Shown here: one piece after another, positions 9,191-17,651 of the stretch
Layout: the number at the start of each line of letters is the position of its first letter
Position numbering within the stretch: position 1 is the first letter of the stretch
Assembly (NCBI GenBank): GCA_964615905.1
Contig: CAZTUB010000017.1
Location: 1-64,000, forward strand
From: DATLMR01 sp964615905
GTDB lineage: Bacteria; Acidobacteriota; Blastocatellia; UBA7656
Length of the DNA stretch: 64,000 bases
Direction of reading: 5' to 3'
Notes under the pieces: generated by a model
The model's database searches: none
What the model saw: the letters and a program-made list of their open reading frames with translations, nothing else
Told to the model about the DNA's origin: nothing
Program-made: the position numbers and the translations under genes

Positions 9191-11170
9191 ATGCCCAAAA
9201 AAGAGGTCAAAGAAAAGAAGGATCCTGAGCATCACGAGGACTTCAAGTCTAAGTCTAAGATAAGCCGCAGGAAAGTGCTCAAAATAGGGGCGGCAGCCGG
9301 GGCTGTAACTATTATGGGCCCTGGTATTCTAACATCAAAGAAATCGAGCGTCTTCGCGCAGACCCCGGTTACGGAACCGGCACTATGCCCGGCCACCCCG
9401 ATACCGGTCAGTCCGGCGACCACGCCGTTTGCTGACAACCTTCCGGTTCCACCCATCGCGATACCGCAATTCCTTAGCCCTGCGCCGACCGAGGCCGCAA
9501 ACACAGGCGGTGGCGAAGCCGCGCGCGACGACCATCAGCGGTGGGCGGAATTTACTCCTGCCATCACATACCAGCTTGAGGCCAAGGCCGGGACGCATCA
9601 GTTCCACAGTGACCTGCTACCTTCCTACATCTGGGGGTTCAACGGCAGATACCCGGCACCGACGGTGCTGAATATCTACGGCTTGCCGTCACTCGTGAGA
9701 TTCAAAAACAGCTTGCCGTTGACTACCACGAGCTTCGGCACGAACAAGACCACTGTCCACCTGCACAACGGGCACACCCCGTCTGAAAGCGATGGTTTCG
9801 CAGGTGATTTCTTCGACACGGGGTTCTTCAAAGACAATCACTACCCCAACGCTTACGCAGGCATCGACGACTTTGGCGGATTTCCCAAAGGCGACCCGCG
9901 CGAAGCCATGCATACGTTCTGGTTTCACGATCACCTGCAGCAAGAGACTGCCAACAACAACTATCTAGGCATGAATGGGATGTATATCGCCTATGATAAG
10001 AAGGACCCCGGGCACGAGTTCAACACTTCAGGCTCTCTTCGGTTGCCGGGCTATTATGGCATAACCGATTTCCCGCTGATACTTGGCGAGAAGAGGTTCT
10101 GCCCCGCCGCCAACGGGCGCAATGAGTTGTTCCAGGTGATAGGGAACGCGGCCCCGGCCGGAGACAAATGGGTCGTCAACGGCAAGATTCAGCCAAAGCT
10201 TGCCGTCACGAGGCGTAAATACCGCTTCCGCATACTGAACACAGGTCCGGTGAAGGGACCGACGGGAACCTTCAGCCTCAGCCTGATCGGGCCTGACGGA
10301 TTGCAAAAACCGATGACGGTAGTCGCGGTTGACGCCAACCTCCTGCGCGAGCCCGCAGTGGTAAGCGCCACCACGACCCCGAACACCCTGGATGTCTATG
10401 TCTCCTCGCGTTTTGACGTAGTCATCGACTTCAGCCAATTCTCAGTTGGCCAGAAGGTATACTTGAAGGAAGCGCAGGCACAGAATGTCACAGGCGGCGG
10501 CCCCGCCTTGCCGGACCCGGCACCCGGTCTGCCGATGGTGAACGTGCTTATGCGGTTCGACGTGGTTTCAAATGCTGTTATTCCCAACACCCCGGCGATA
10601 CCGTCTATACTGACAGACCTGCCGCCGATCCCAGCCCCGCAGCCGGGCGGCCCGTTTGTGTGGGCGTTCCAACTCGTTGGCGGCACGAACCCGTTCCGCA
10701 TTAACGGTCTGCCGTTCGACGCAGGCACACCGCACCATGTGGTGTTGAAGGGGACAACCGAAGAATGGCTCCTGAGGAATGACACTCTGGCGGGCAACTG
10801 GGTTCACCCCGTGCACATTCACTTTGAAGAAGGTCGGATTATAGAGCGCACGCGGAGAATCAATGTTGGGCTTCCTACGGAGACGACCATTAATGTCCCG
10901 CTGCTTCCGTGGGAGGACGCCAACAACTCGCGAAGGGATGTCTACTCGCTGCCCGGCCAGGAATCGCTGAGAATCAGGCTGGCTTTCAGAGATTTCGTGG
11001 GACGATACCTGATCCACTGCCACAACATGAATCATGAGGATGCCTTCATGATGCTGCGGTGGGATATAGTCGAGACAGTGGCTGAACTGCGCGAGCGGAA
11101 GCGAGAGATCGCCAACTATCGCGAGAAGATGGGCGTCTACCCGATTTACACTAAAGAGGAGCTAGCGTGA
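9191..11170 (+). CDS. Tat-exported multicopper oxidase (CotA/bilirubin-oxidase type)
   Basis: The 659-residue protein has a twin-arginine signal (SRRKVLKIGAAAG, about 25-37). All four copper motifs are present: HLHNGH (190-195), WFHDH (244-248), HPVHIH (539-544) and HCHNMNHEDAFMM (609-621). His615 would bind the type 1 copper and Met620 fits the axial position, as in CotA. The enzyme should couple one-electron oxidation of a phenol, bilirubin-like compound or metal ion to reduction of O2 to water in the periplasm or outside. AAAGGAG stands five bases before the ATG. The gene overlaps a SCO-like copper chaperone, which suggests assisted metallation. Substrate unknown; a spore-coat role is unlikely in this lineage. 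Confidence 0.93.
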   Translation: MPKKEVKEKKDPEHHEDFKSKSKISRRKVLKIGAAAGAVTIMGPGILTSKKSSVFAQTPVTEPALCPATPIPVSPATTPFADNLPVPPIAIPQFLSPAPTEAANTGGGEAARDDHQRWAEFTPAITYQLEAKAGTHQFHSDLLPSYIWGFNGRYPAPTVLNIYGLPSLVRFKNSLPLTTTSFGTNKTTVHLHNGHTPSESDGFAGDFFDTGFFKDNHYPNAYAGIDDFGGFPKGDPREAMHTFWFHDHLQQETANNNYLGMNGMYIAYDKKDPGHEFNTSGSLRLPGYYGITDFPLILGEKRFCPAANGRNELFQVIGNAAPAGDKWVVNGKIQPKLAVTRRKYRFRILNTGPVKGPTGTFSLSLIGPDGLQKPMTVVAVDANLLREPAVVSATTTPNTLDVYVSSRFDVVIDFSQFSVGQKVYLKEAQAQNVTGGGPALPDPAPGLPMVNVLMRFDVVSNAVIPNTPAIPSILTDLPPIPAPQPGGPFVWAFQLVGGTNPFRINGLPFDAGTPHHVVLKGTTEEWLLRNDTLAGNWVHPVHIHFEEGRIIERTRRINVGLPTETTINVPLLPWEDANNSRRDVYSLPGQESLRIRLAFRDFVGRYLIHCHNMNHEDAFMMLRWDIVETVAELRERKREIANYREKMGVYPIYTKEELA

Positions 11171-11826
11171 TGAACAGAAGAGGCTTGTTCACCAAATTTG
11201 CAAGCGACAAGCCGCCCGCCGAGCCGCATATAGCGTCACCCGGGCCGGCAATATTCACCAACGCCTTGCTCCGCACCCATGAGGACAAACAGGTACGCTT
11301 CTACGATGACATGATCAAGGGCAAGCAGGTGATGATCAACTTGATGTACGCCACCTGCGAGGGTGCTTGTCCGTTGATCACGGCCAGGCTCATCAATGTC
11401 TACGAGGCGCTGAAAGACCGGATGGGTAAGGACCTGTTCATGTATTCGATGACCATAAAACCGGAGGAAGACGACCCGGCGGCGTTGAGGCACTTTGCAG
11501 AGATGCACGGGGCGCTGCTTCCGGGCTGGACCTTCCTGACCGGCGATCCTTACGACCTCGAAACCATCCGTTTCAGGCTCTTCCGCATGGACCACATTGC
11601 GCTTGACCTGAACCCGTATTCGCATACGTCGTCGCTGCGTATCATCAACGATTCAACAAACCGCTGGGTTGAAGCTAACCCGATGGCAAGCTTGAATACC
11701 GTGCTGAAAGTTGTCTCTTTTGCTGACCCGCCCAAGTCTTTTCAACAGAAGATCGAAGAGAACAAGGCGCTTCAGGAGAAGATTAACAAGGAGAATAAAC
11801 TGTACGGATACCGCCGCACAGTTTAA
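11170..11826 (+). CDS. SCO1/SenC/PrrC-like copper chaperone or thioredoxin-fold protein
   Basis: The 218-residue protein shows the SCO signature CEGAC (Cys63, Cys67) and the distal copper ligand His152 in NPYSHTSSLRIIN. These lie in a thioredoxin-like fold that includes FLTGDPYDLETIRFRL. The ATG at 11170 shares its A with the TGA stop of the oxidase (TGATG), with AGGAG eight bases upstream; a GTG three bases earlier is an alternative start. Translational coupling argues that it delivers copper to, or reduces, the oxidase. Oddly, SCO proteins are normally membrane-anchored, yet the N-terminus here (MNRRGLFTKFASDKPP) has no hydrophobic helix. The C-terminal 25 residues form a charged helix. Confidence 0.87.
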   Translation: MNRRGLFTKFASDKPPAEPHIASPGPAIFTNALLRTHEDKQVRFYDDMIKGKQVMINLMYATCEGACPLITARLINVYEALKDRMGKDLFMYSMTIKPEEDDPAALRHFAEMHGALLPGWTFLTGDPYDLETIRFRLFRMDHIALDLNPYSHTSSLRIINDSTNRWVEANPMASLNTVLKVVSFADPPKSFQQKIEENKALQEKINKENKLYGYRRTV

Positions 11827-11892
11827 GCATCAGGGTTAAAGCTACAGAGTTTCAAAGTGCCAAAACCCGCAATCGCCATTGCGTTACGAGTC

Positions 11893-11930
11893 TAAGAATA
11901 GGAGTTGCCGAGAGGCAGCTTCTATTCTTA
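11893..11930. other. 17-bp hairpin with GAGA tetraloop between SCO gene and 11955 gene
   Basis: Left arm 11893-11909 and right arm 11914-11930 pair over all 17 positions (two G-U wobbles when read as plus-strand RNA) around a GAGA loop, a GNRA tetraloop. No T-run follows. It sits in the 128-nt gap before a strong ribosome site. It could be a partial terminator, an RNase stop or a stability element between the copper genes and the downstream paralog pair. Confidence 0.55.
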
Positions 11931-11954
11931 GCCATTTGATTCAGGGAGGGTGAT

Positions 11955-12896
11955 ATGAAACGATCTGCCATCTTCTTTTCCTTAATTATTATCTGCCTCG
12001 GAACAGCCGCCGCCGCATTCGGCCAGAAAGCTTGCGAGCTAAACTTGATTGGAACATGGAAAGCCACAGGCCCGGACGGCGCTGACATATTTTATCGCTT
12101 CGGGCCGGATGCCAGGGTCACAGCGCTCGCCAGCGCCGGGGAAAATGCTAGAGAGATCGCCAGCGCAGTTTACCATGTGGAAGATGCCAAAGGAACAAGG
12201 GTCATCTTGTTTAAAGCGGACAAGACAGGCGGAGGCTTCACCGCAGGCATCGGAGCTATGGAGATAATCGAGTTCGATGAAACGTCGTTTACTTTTATGG
12301 GGGTTGACTCTAAACCGACGCGCTGGGTCAAAGTAGATTCCAACCAGTACTTCATAGTTCTAGCGGGGCGTCGCGGAACTTTCTATGACAGTAGCGGTCC
12401 AACCTTTCCGATGTTGATCAAGAGGGTCGGACAGCAGACACACATTGACGCCGTCGGCATCTACTCTGCCAGCGGCACTCGAAGCTTTGGCCCGGTCCCT
12501 GCGGACACTTATAACCAGTTTATGAAAGAGCCTCGCAGCGACTCGGACGTGATGCTGAGGCTCGAAATCACAGAGGCACAATATGAAAGGGGTCTGAAGA
12601 TATTTCGGACCTGGGAGCGCCGGGTTCGGGAAGGCACGCTCCTTTACCCCGACCCTTTTCTTGATAACATCCTGCTGGTGAAGCAAGTCGTCGAGAGTCT
12701 CAATCAATGCAGCGAAAGGTTCAAATTGTATAAGCTGGACTGGCTGCGCGACGATCACATCTCGGATAAAAACCTGCCGTCGCAGTCTACATTCGTATTC
12801 TTCAAGGAGATGAGGCGATTGAACGAATCGCTTCACATACGAGACGAGCAGTTTTACGAGCGAGCCCCTGCGATGCAAAAACCGGCGGGGCTTTGA
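11955..12896 (+). CDS. Exported protein of unknown function, first of a tandem paralog pair
   Basis: The 313-residue protein has a Sec signal (about 1-23, AAAAFGQ) followed by CELNLIGTWKATG, which resembles the opening strand of small beta-barrel or lipocalin-like domains. It is clearly paralogous to the next gene. Shared landmarks are the N-terminal Cys plus IG-W, the phrase FGPVPADTYN, VMLRLEIT with a following helix ending TWERRV, and QCSERFKLYKL. The two conserved cysteines (N-terminal and in QCSE) could form a disulfide. GGGAGGG precedes the ATG. It follows the oxidase/SCO genes on the same strand. No known family recognised; role unknown. Confidence 0.8.
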   Translation: MKRSAIFFSLIIICLGTAAAAFGQKACELNLIGTWKATGPDGADIFYRFGPDARVTALASAGENAREIASAVYHVEDAKGTRVILFKADKTGGGFTAGIGAMEIIEFDETSFTFMGVDSKPTRWVKVDSNQYFIVLAGRRGTFYDSSGPTFPMLIKRVGQQTHIDAVGIYSASGTRSFGPVPADTYNQFMKEPRSDSDVMLRLEITEAQYERGLKIFRTWERRVREGTLLYPDPFLDNILLVKQVVESLNQCSERFKLYKLDWLRDDHISDKNLPSQSTFVFFKEMRRLNESLHIRDEQFYERAPAMQKPAGL

Positions 12897-12911
12897 GAAG
12901 GGGAGTTTTAG

Positions 12912-13925
12912 ATGAAACCAGCGGCATTTATCTACTCTCTTTTATTTATTTGCCTGTCAGCCGGTGGCCTGTCTTTCGGTCAATCGGGCAGCAAACCGGA
13001 TGAAAAGAAGGTTTGCCCTTTCAATATTGTGGGCCTCTGGAGATCGGATGCTACGACACAGACGAGCCCAATCTTTTTCAACTTTTCGCCGGAGGGGCAT
13101 GTCTGGCTGGTGGCTCACTCTGATGAGGCTCTGCCACAGGATTTTGAGGTGATAGTATCTGTGGACTATAAGCTCGACAAGCCTGCCGAGCCCAAACGCA
13201 TCGAGTTCACGGCGTGGCGCGGGAACGACGTTTTTCTCCAGGGCATAACCTCGTGGAAGATAACCGAGTATAGTGACAATAGCTTCACCACTCTCGACCC
13301 AGTAACGGAGCAAAAAACATTATGGGTCAGGGAGCAGACACATCGCTATTTCCTCACCCTCGCCGCTCGCAGCGGGCCGCCCGCACACGGCGGCCCGGCC
13401 TTCGCCATGTGGACTATGATGGATGGCCGACAGACCAAAATCGACGCGCTCGGCATTCAATTGATCAAAGACGAGGCAGATAAGACTGTCCCGCTCTTCG
13501 GGCCAATTCCGGCCGAAGTATACGATCTGGTCAGAGAGGAAAGCGAAGAAGAGAAGAAGCGCAACAAAGAGGAGAACGTGATTATGCGCTTCGAGATGTC
13601 CCAGAAAGAGTTCAAAACAAGCCACGAGATATATGAGGTCTGGGAGAAGTACGTGACAACGCAAAAGCTCCCGCACGGCGACCCTTATATGAATGTGATC
13701 GAGTTTTTGAGCAAAGCGGTCGAAGGGATCGATCAGTGTGGTGAAAAGATCAAACTGAACAAGCTAACCCGGACCGAACGCGACGAGATCGTCGCCAGGA
13801 TTAAACCCCCTCAGCAATCACTTGAGTACATAAGAATGATGAGGAAGAAGAACAACGAGATGCACGTCAGCGACCTGGTATTTCCGTGGCAATGGCGACC
13901 GGCGATTCAAATGCCCGCGCATTAG
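12912..13925 (+). CDS. Exported protein of unknown function, second of a tandem paralog pair
   Basis: This 337-residue paralog of the preceding gene starts 15 bp after it. It has a Sec signal (LSAGGLSFGQ, about 15-24), then VCPFNIVGLWRSD, FGPIPAEVYDLV, an acidic/basic insertion EESEEEKKRNKEE, VIMRFEMS, VWEKYV and QCGEKIKLNKL. The same two cysteines as in its partner are kept, while overall identity looks low, so the duplication is old. Together with the partner it may form a secreted hetero-pair associated with the upstream copper oxidase, but that is inference from position only. Confidence 0.8.
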   Translation: MKPAAFIYSLLFICLSAGGLSFGQSGSKPDEKKVCPFNIVGLWRSDATTQTSPIFFNFSPEGHVWLVAHSDEALPQDFEVIVSVDYKLDKPAEPKRIEFTAWRGNDVFLQGITSWKITEYSDNSFTTLDPVTEQKTLWVREQTHRYFLTLAARSGPPAHGGPAFAMWTMMDGRQTKIDALGIQLIKDEADKTVPLFGPIPAEVYDLVREESEEEKKRNKEENVIMRFEMSQKEFKTSHEIYEVWEKYVTTQKLPHGDPYMNVIEFLSKAVEGIDQCGEKIKLNKLTRTERDEIVARIKPPQQSLEYIRMMRKKNNEMHVSDLVFPWQWRPAIQMPAH

Positions 13926-13988
13926 ATCGGGCTTCACACTAAATCAGTGGTGTAGGCATATAACTTCTAACCTAAAGGAGAAACTGGT

Positions 13989-14213
13989 ATGAAAGAAACT
14001 GGCGAATTCAGAACTAGCTCAATCACAATATCCGCAAGTGGTAAGACAGGCGGGACCTGTCAAAAGTCTGGCCCGTATAGATGTAGCGGGACCACACCCG
14101 TCGTCGTGTTTATCACCGCCGGGGAAAAATTCCCTACCGATCCGACAGGACGCAGTGTTAGCTGGTCGACTCTGGCCCCGACAACGGCCACCGCGACGGA
14201 TGCCTCGGTCTAA
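13989..14213 (+). CDS. Small Cys-containing protein of unknown function (74 aa)
   Basis: A short frame with an excellent ribosome site (AAAGGAG, eight bases before the ATG) is followed directly by a strong terminator, which argues that it is a real gene. It has no signal peptide. The middle, CQKSGPYRCSG, and AGEKFPTDPTGRSVSW resemble the G-x-Y-x-C ... G-E-x-F-P ... W pattern of small YjzC-like proteins, a similarity I recall only loosely. The ends are rich in Ser/Thr. It is the last gene after the oxidase/SCO/paralog set. Function unknown. Confidence 0.65.
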   Translation: MKETGEFRTSSITISASGKTGGTCQKSGPYRCSGTTPVVVFITAGEKFPTDPTGRSVSWSTLAPTTATATDASV

Positions 14214-14228
14214 GCTAAATCATCACGG

Positions 14229-14268
14229 CAGGGGATTGAGGGTCACGCCTCTATCCCCTGATTTTTTT
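14229..14268 (+). terminator. Strong intrinsic terminator
   Basis: CAGGGGAT (14229-14236) pairs with ATCCCCTG (14253-14260), with an extra GAGG/CCTC pairing inside the loop, and a run of seven T follows (14262-14268). It closes the plus-strand unit ending with the 74-residue protein and stands only a few bases from the convergent glmS stop. Confidence 0.9.
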
Positions 14269-14272
14269 CGAG

Positions 14273-16135
14273 TTATTCGACCGTCACCGATTTGGCGAGG
14301 TTGCGCGGCTGATCCACGTCGCAACCGCGTCTCACCCCGATGTGATATGCAAGCAGTTGAAGCGGAACAATCGCGAGTATAGGCGAGATCAAATCGCTCT
14401 CTCTTGGGATCGCGATGTGATGATCGGCCACATTGCTCGCCTCCGTATCGCCTTCAGTCACGATTGCTATAACCTTACCGTCGCGCGATTTCACTTCGAC
14501 CATATTTGAAAGCGTCTTTTCGTACCGGAGCCGCGAGCTTTCGCTTTCGCCGTCGCGAGTGGCGATCACGACCACGGGCAGCGCTTCGTCGATCAAAGCG
14601 TTAGGCCCGTGCTTCATCTCGCCCGCAGGGTAGCCTTCTGCGTGTATGTAAGAGATCTCCTTCAGCTTTAACGCGCCTTCAAGCGCTATGGGGAAATTGA
14701 TGCCGCGCCCCAGGTAGAGAAAATCCTGCGCGCGATGATACTCGCGCGCGAGCCGCTCGATCTGGTCGTCGCATCCGAGCAGCGTCTCCATCTTCACCGG
14801 CAGCGCATTCAATGCGCGAACGTGAGCGAGCGACTGTTCATCCGAAAGCAGGCCGCGCAGCTGCGCCATGTAAAGCGCGAAGAGATAAAAGACGGTCATC
14901 TGGCTTGTGAACGCCTTCGTTGAAGCCACGCCGATCTCAGGCCCCGCGTGCGTGAGGATGGTGCCGTGCGATTCGCGTGTCAGCATCGACCCCTGGACGT
15001 TACAGATCGATAAAATCTTCGCGCCCTTCTCTTTCGACTCGCGCACCGCAGCTATCGTGTCGGCGGTCTCGCCCGATTGCGAGATGGCGATGACGAGCGT
15101 CTTATCGTCAAGTATCGGGTCGCGGTATCTGAACTCAGACGCGTAATCGATTTCGACAGGGATGCGAACAAGCTCTTCGAGCATGTACTTGCCCGCCATG
15201 GCGGCGTGCAGACTCGTGCCGCAAGCGACCGCTTTGATCGATGTGAACTGTCGGAACTCGGCTTCGCTGATCTCCATCTCGTCGAGATAGACGCGGCCCG
15301 TTGTCTGCGAGACGCGCCCCATGGTCGTGTCTCGGACCGCGCGCGGCTGCTCGTAAATCTCTTTGAGCATGTAGTGCTTGAAGCCACTCTTTTCCGCCGC
15401 TATCGGGTCCCAGGTTATCCGCTGCACGTTCGGCGTAACGGTGTTGGCTTCAAAATCGGTTACCGAAACGCCCTCGCGCGTGAGCACGGCCATCTCGCCG
15501 TCTCCCAAAAAGAACACATCCCTCGTGTGGTAGAGCACGGGCGGCACGTCGGACGCCACAAAGTATTCGTCCTGCCCAAGCCCGATTACAATCGGAGGCC
15601 CCTGGCGGACCGCGACTATCTTCTCCGGCTCCTCGGAAGACATGATGGCGAGCGCGTAGATGCCGCGCAGGTCTGTGACGGCGCGGCGCACGGCCGCCTC
15701 AAGCGTAGGCTCGCCTTCGGCCGAGTACTTTTCGATCAAGTGCGCTATAACTTCGGTGTCGGTCTCCGTGACAAAGATGTGGTCCTCGGCCTGGAGCTTC
15801 TTCTTGAGCGGCATGAAGTTCTCGATAATCCCGTTATGGACGACCACGACGCGGCCAGAGCAGTCGCGATGAGGATGCGCGTTCTCTTCAGTCGGGCGGC
15901 CGTGCGTGGCCCAGCGCGTGTGGCCGACTCCGTATGTGCCGTCGAGCGGTTTGAGCCTCACGGCTTCTTCGAGATTCCGCAGCTTCCCTTCCGCGCGGCG
16001 AATCGTGAGCCGCCCCTGGTCATCGACTACAGCGATGCCCGCCGAGTCATACCCGCGATATTCGAGTTTCTTGAGACCATCAAGAATTACACCCACAACC
16101 TGCTTATCGCCAACGTAACCCACTATTCCGCACAT
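14273..16135 (-). CDS. glmS: Glutamine-fructose-6-phosphate aminotransferase (isomerizing)
   Basis: GlmS makes glucosamine-6-phosphate from fructose-6-phosphate and glutamine, the first step toward UDP-GlcNAc. The ATG at 16135 is chosen because it gives MCGIVGYVG, exposing the catalytic Cys1 after Met removal, with GGAAGG upstream; a longer reading from 16213 would bury it. The class II glutaminase domain (about 1-240: RWATHGRPTEENAHPH, HNGIIENF) is followed by two SIS sugar-isomerase domains (about 285-610: CGTSLHAAMAGKYMLEEL, ISQSGETADT). It ends DQPRNLAKSVTVE as usual. Length 620 is normal. It is last in a minus-strand unit with glmU and glmR. Confidence 0.97.
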   Translation of the reverse strand: MCGIVGYVGDKQVVGVILDGLKKLEYRGYDSAGIAVVDDQGRLTIRRAEGKLRNLEEAVRLKPLDGTYGVGHTRWATHGRPTEENAHPHRDCSGRVVVVHNGIIENFMPLKKKLQAEDHIFVTETDTEVIAHLIEKYSAEGEPTLEAAVRRAVTDLRGIYALAIMSSEEPEKIVAVRQGPPIVIGLGQDEYFVASDVPPVLYHTRDVFFLGDGEMAVLTREGVSVTDFEANTVTPNVQRITWDPIAAEKSGFKHYMLKEIYEQPRAVRDTTMGRVSQTTGRVYLDEMEISEAEFRQFTSIKAVACGTSLHAAMAGKYMLEELVRIPVEIDYASEFRYRDPILDDKTLVIAISQSGETADTIAAVRESKEKGAKILSICNVQGSMLTRESHGTILTHAGPEIGVASTKAFTSQMTVFYLFALYMAQLRGLLSDEQSLAHVRALNALPVKMETLLGCDDQIERLAREYHRAQDFLYLGRGINFPIALEGALKLKEISYIHAEGYPAGEMKHGPNALIDEALPVVVIATRDGESESSRLRYEKTLSNMVEVKSRDGKVIAIVTEGDTEASNVADHHIAIPRESDLISPILAIVPLQLLAYHIGVRRGCDVDQPRNLAKSVTVE

Positions 16136-16169
16136 CGGTATTTTCCTTCCGCTTTTCGTAGTCTGGTAT

Positions 16170-17558
16170 TTACTTAACCTTCTTCTTAACGACCGCCGGG
16201 ACCCCGACCGCAAGCGAGTCCGGGGGGATGTCCTTTATCACGACCGCTCCTGCGCCGGTCATAGAGCCGCGCCCGACCCTCACGGGGGCGACCAGCATGG
16301 TATCGCTTCCGATCTTCACACCGTCTTCGATGACGGTTTCGTGTTTGCGCTCGCCGTCGTAGTTGCAGGTGATCGTGCCCGCGCCGATGTTCACCTTATC
16401 GCCGAGCGTCGCGTCGCCCAGGTATGTTAGATGCGAAGCTTTCGTTCCGCGACCAATCCGAGATTTTTTTACCTCGACAAAGTTTCCGATTGCCGCGCGC
16501 TCTCCGATCTCGGCGTTCATACGCAGCCGGGCGAACGGGCCGACGCTCGCGTGGTCGTGCACAGCGGAGTCTTCGATCACTGTAGAGTTCTTGATCGTGA
16601 CGTTATCCCCTACGCGGACGTTTTTCAGGCGGGTCCAGGATTGAATCGTGCAATTGCTCCCGATACGGCTCGCGCCCTCGATAATCACCTGCGGGTATAT
16701 GATAGAGTCCTGCCCGATCTCGACCTGCGGGTGTATGTAAACGGAGGCCGGGTCGATTATAGTCACGCCCGCAAGCATCAGCTCGCGCAGCTTCTTTTCG
16801 CGGACGCGGCGCTCCAGCTCCGCAAGCTCTACGCGAGTATTTATTCCAAGGACTTCGTCCGCGTCCGTGTGAAGCGCAAGCCCGACCCTCTTATCCTGCG
16901 CGAGCAATATCGCCGGAACGTCTGTCAGGTAATATTCGCCCTGCGCGTTATCCGTCGTAAGGTGATCGAGGGCGTCGACGAGAGCGGGTATCTCAAAGCA
17001 GTATATGCTCACGTTCACTTCGCGGACCGCCTGCTCGTCGGGCGTGGCGTCCTTCTGCTCGACCGAGCGGAGGAACCTGTCGTTGTCATCGCGAATGATT
17101 CGCCCGTACCCTGTCGGGTCGTCCATCTCGACCGTGAGCAGGGTCGCGTCATTCTTTTCGGATCTGTGCTTTTCAACCAGGTTGCGGAGGGTTTCGCCTT
17201 TAATCATGGGGCCGTCGCCGGCGATTATAACGAGCGGGCCGCTACGCGCTTCGAGTTCCGCGCGCGCGACAAGCACGGCGTGGCCCGTCCCGCGCTGCTC
17301 TTTTTGAAGGACGAAACGGAGGTCCGGCCGGGCCGTATCTTCGCGCTCGGACAACTGTCGAGCCTCGTCGCGCACCGCTTGCTCGACTAGCTCCGCCTGA
17401 TGGCCGACGACCGTAAAGACGCTCTCAGGCGCAAGATCGAAAGCGGCGCGAAGCACGTGGGCCACAAGCGGCGTGCCTGCTACCTCGTGCAGCACCTTCG
17501 CGCGGCTGGACTTCATGCGTGTGCCCAGCCCGGCAGCCATAATCAAAACATCTGTCAT
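16170..17558 (-). CDS. glmU: Bifunctional N-acetylglucosamine-1-phosphate uridyltransferase / glucosamine-1-phosphate acetyltransferase
   Basis: GlmU acetylates GlcN-1-P and then adds UMP to give UDP-GlcNAc for peptidoglycan and envelope sugars. The N-terminal pyrophosphorylase (about 1-230) opens with IMAAGLGTRMKSSRAKVLH and has IIAGDGPMI. The C-terminal left-handed beta-helix (about 250-455) shows hexapeptide repeats and the acetyltransferase phrases NFVEVKKSRIG, HLTYLGDA and GAGTITCNYDG. I take the ATG at 17558 (MTDVLIMAAG), since seven extra residues from 17579 have no ribosome site. It lies between glmR and glmS, 34 bp before the latter. glmM, the mutase between the two reactions, is not in this window. 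Confidence 0.96.
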   Translation of the reverse strand: MTDVLIMAAGLGTRMKSSRAKVLHEVAGTPLVAHVLRAAFDLAPESVFTVVGHQAELVEQAVRDEARQLSEREDTARPDLRFVLQKEQRGTGHAVLVARAELEARSGPLVIIAGDGPMIKGETLRNLVEKHRSEKNDATLLTVEMDDPTGYGRIIRDDNDRFLRSVEQKDATPDEQAVREVNVSIYCFEIPALVDALDHLTTDNAQGEYYLTDVPAILLAQDKRVGLALHTDADEVLGINTRVELAELERRVREKKLRELMLAGVTIIDPASVYIHPQVEIGQDSIIYPQVIIEGASRIGSNCTIQSWTRLKNVRVGDNVTIKNSTVIEDSAVHDHASVGPFARLRMNAEIGERAAIGNFVEVKKSRIGRGTKASHLTYLGDATLGDKVNIGAGTITCNYDGERKHETVIEDGVKIGSDTMLVAPVRVGRGSMTGAGAVVIKDIPPDSLAVGVPAVVKKKVK

Positions 17559-17651
17559 AATCTGCTCTGCTCCATTCAAGGCTATTGCTTGCCCGCTCAG
17601 ATTTTACTATCCCTGTGGCCGGGACGCGAGACTAATTGACGAGAACGCAGG

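Noticed and set aside
15077..16177. 366-residue plus-strand frame over glmS
   Set aside because: Antisense shadow of a conserved enzyme; no motif of its own.
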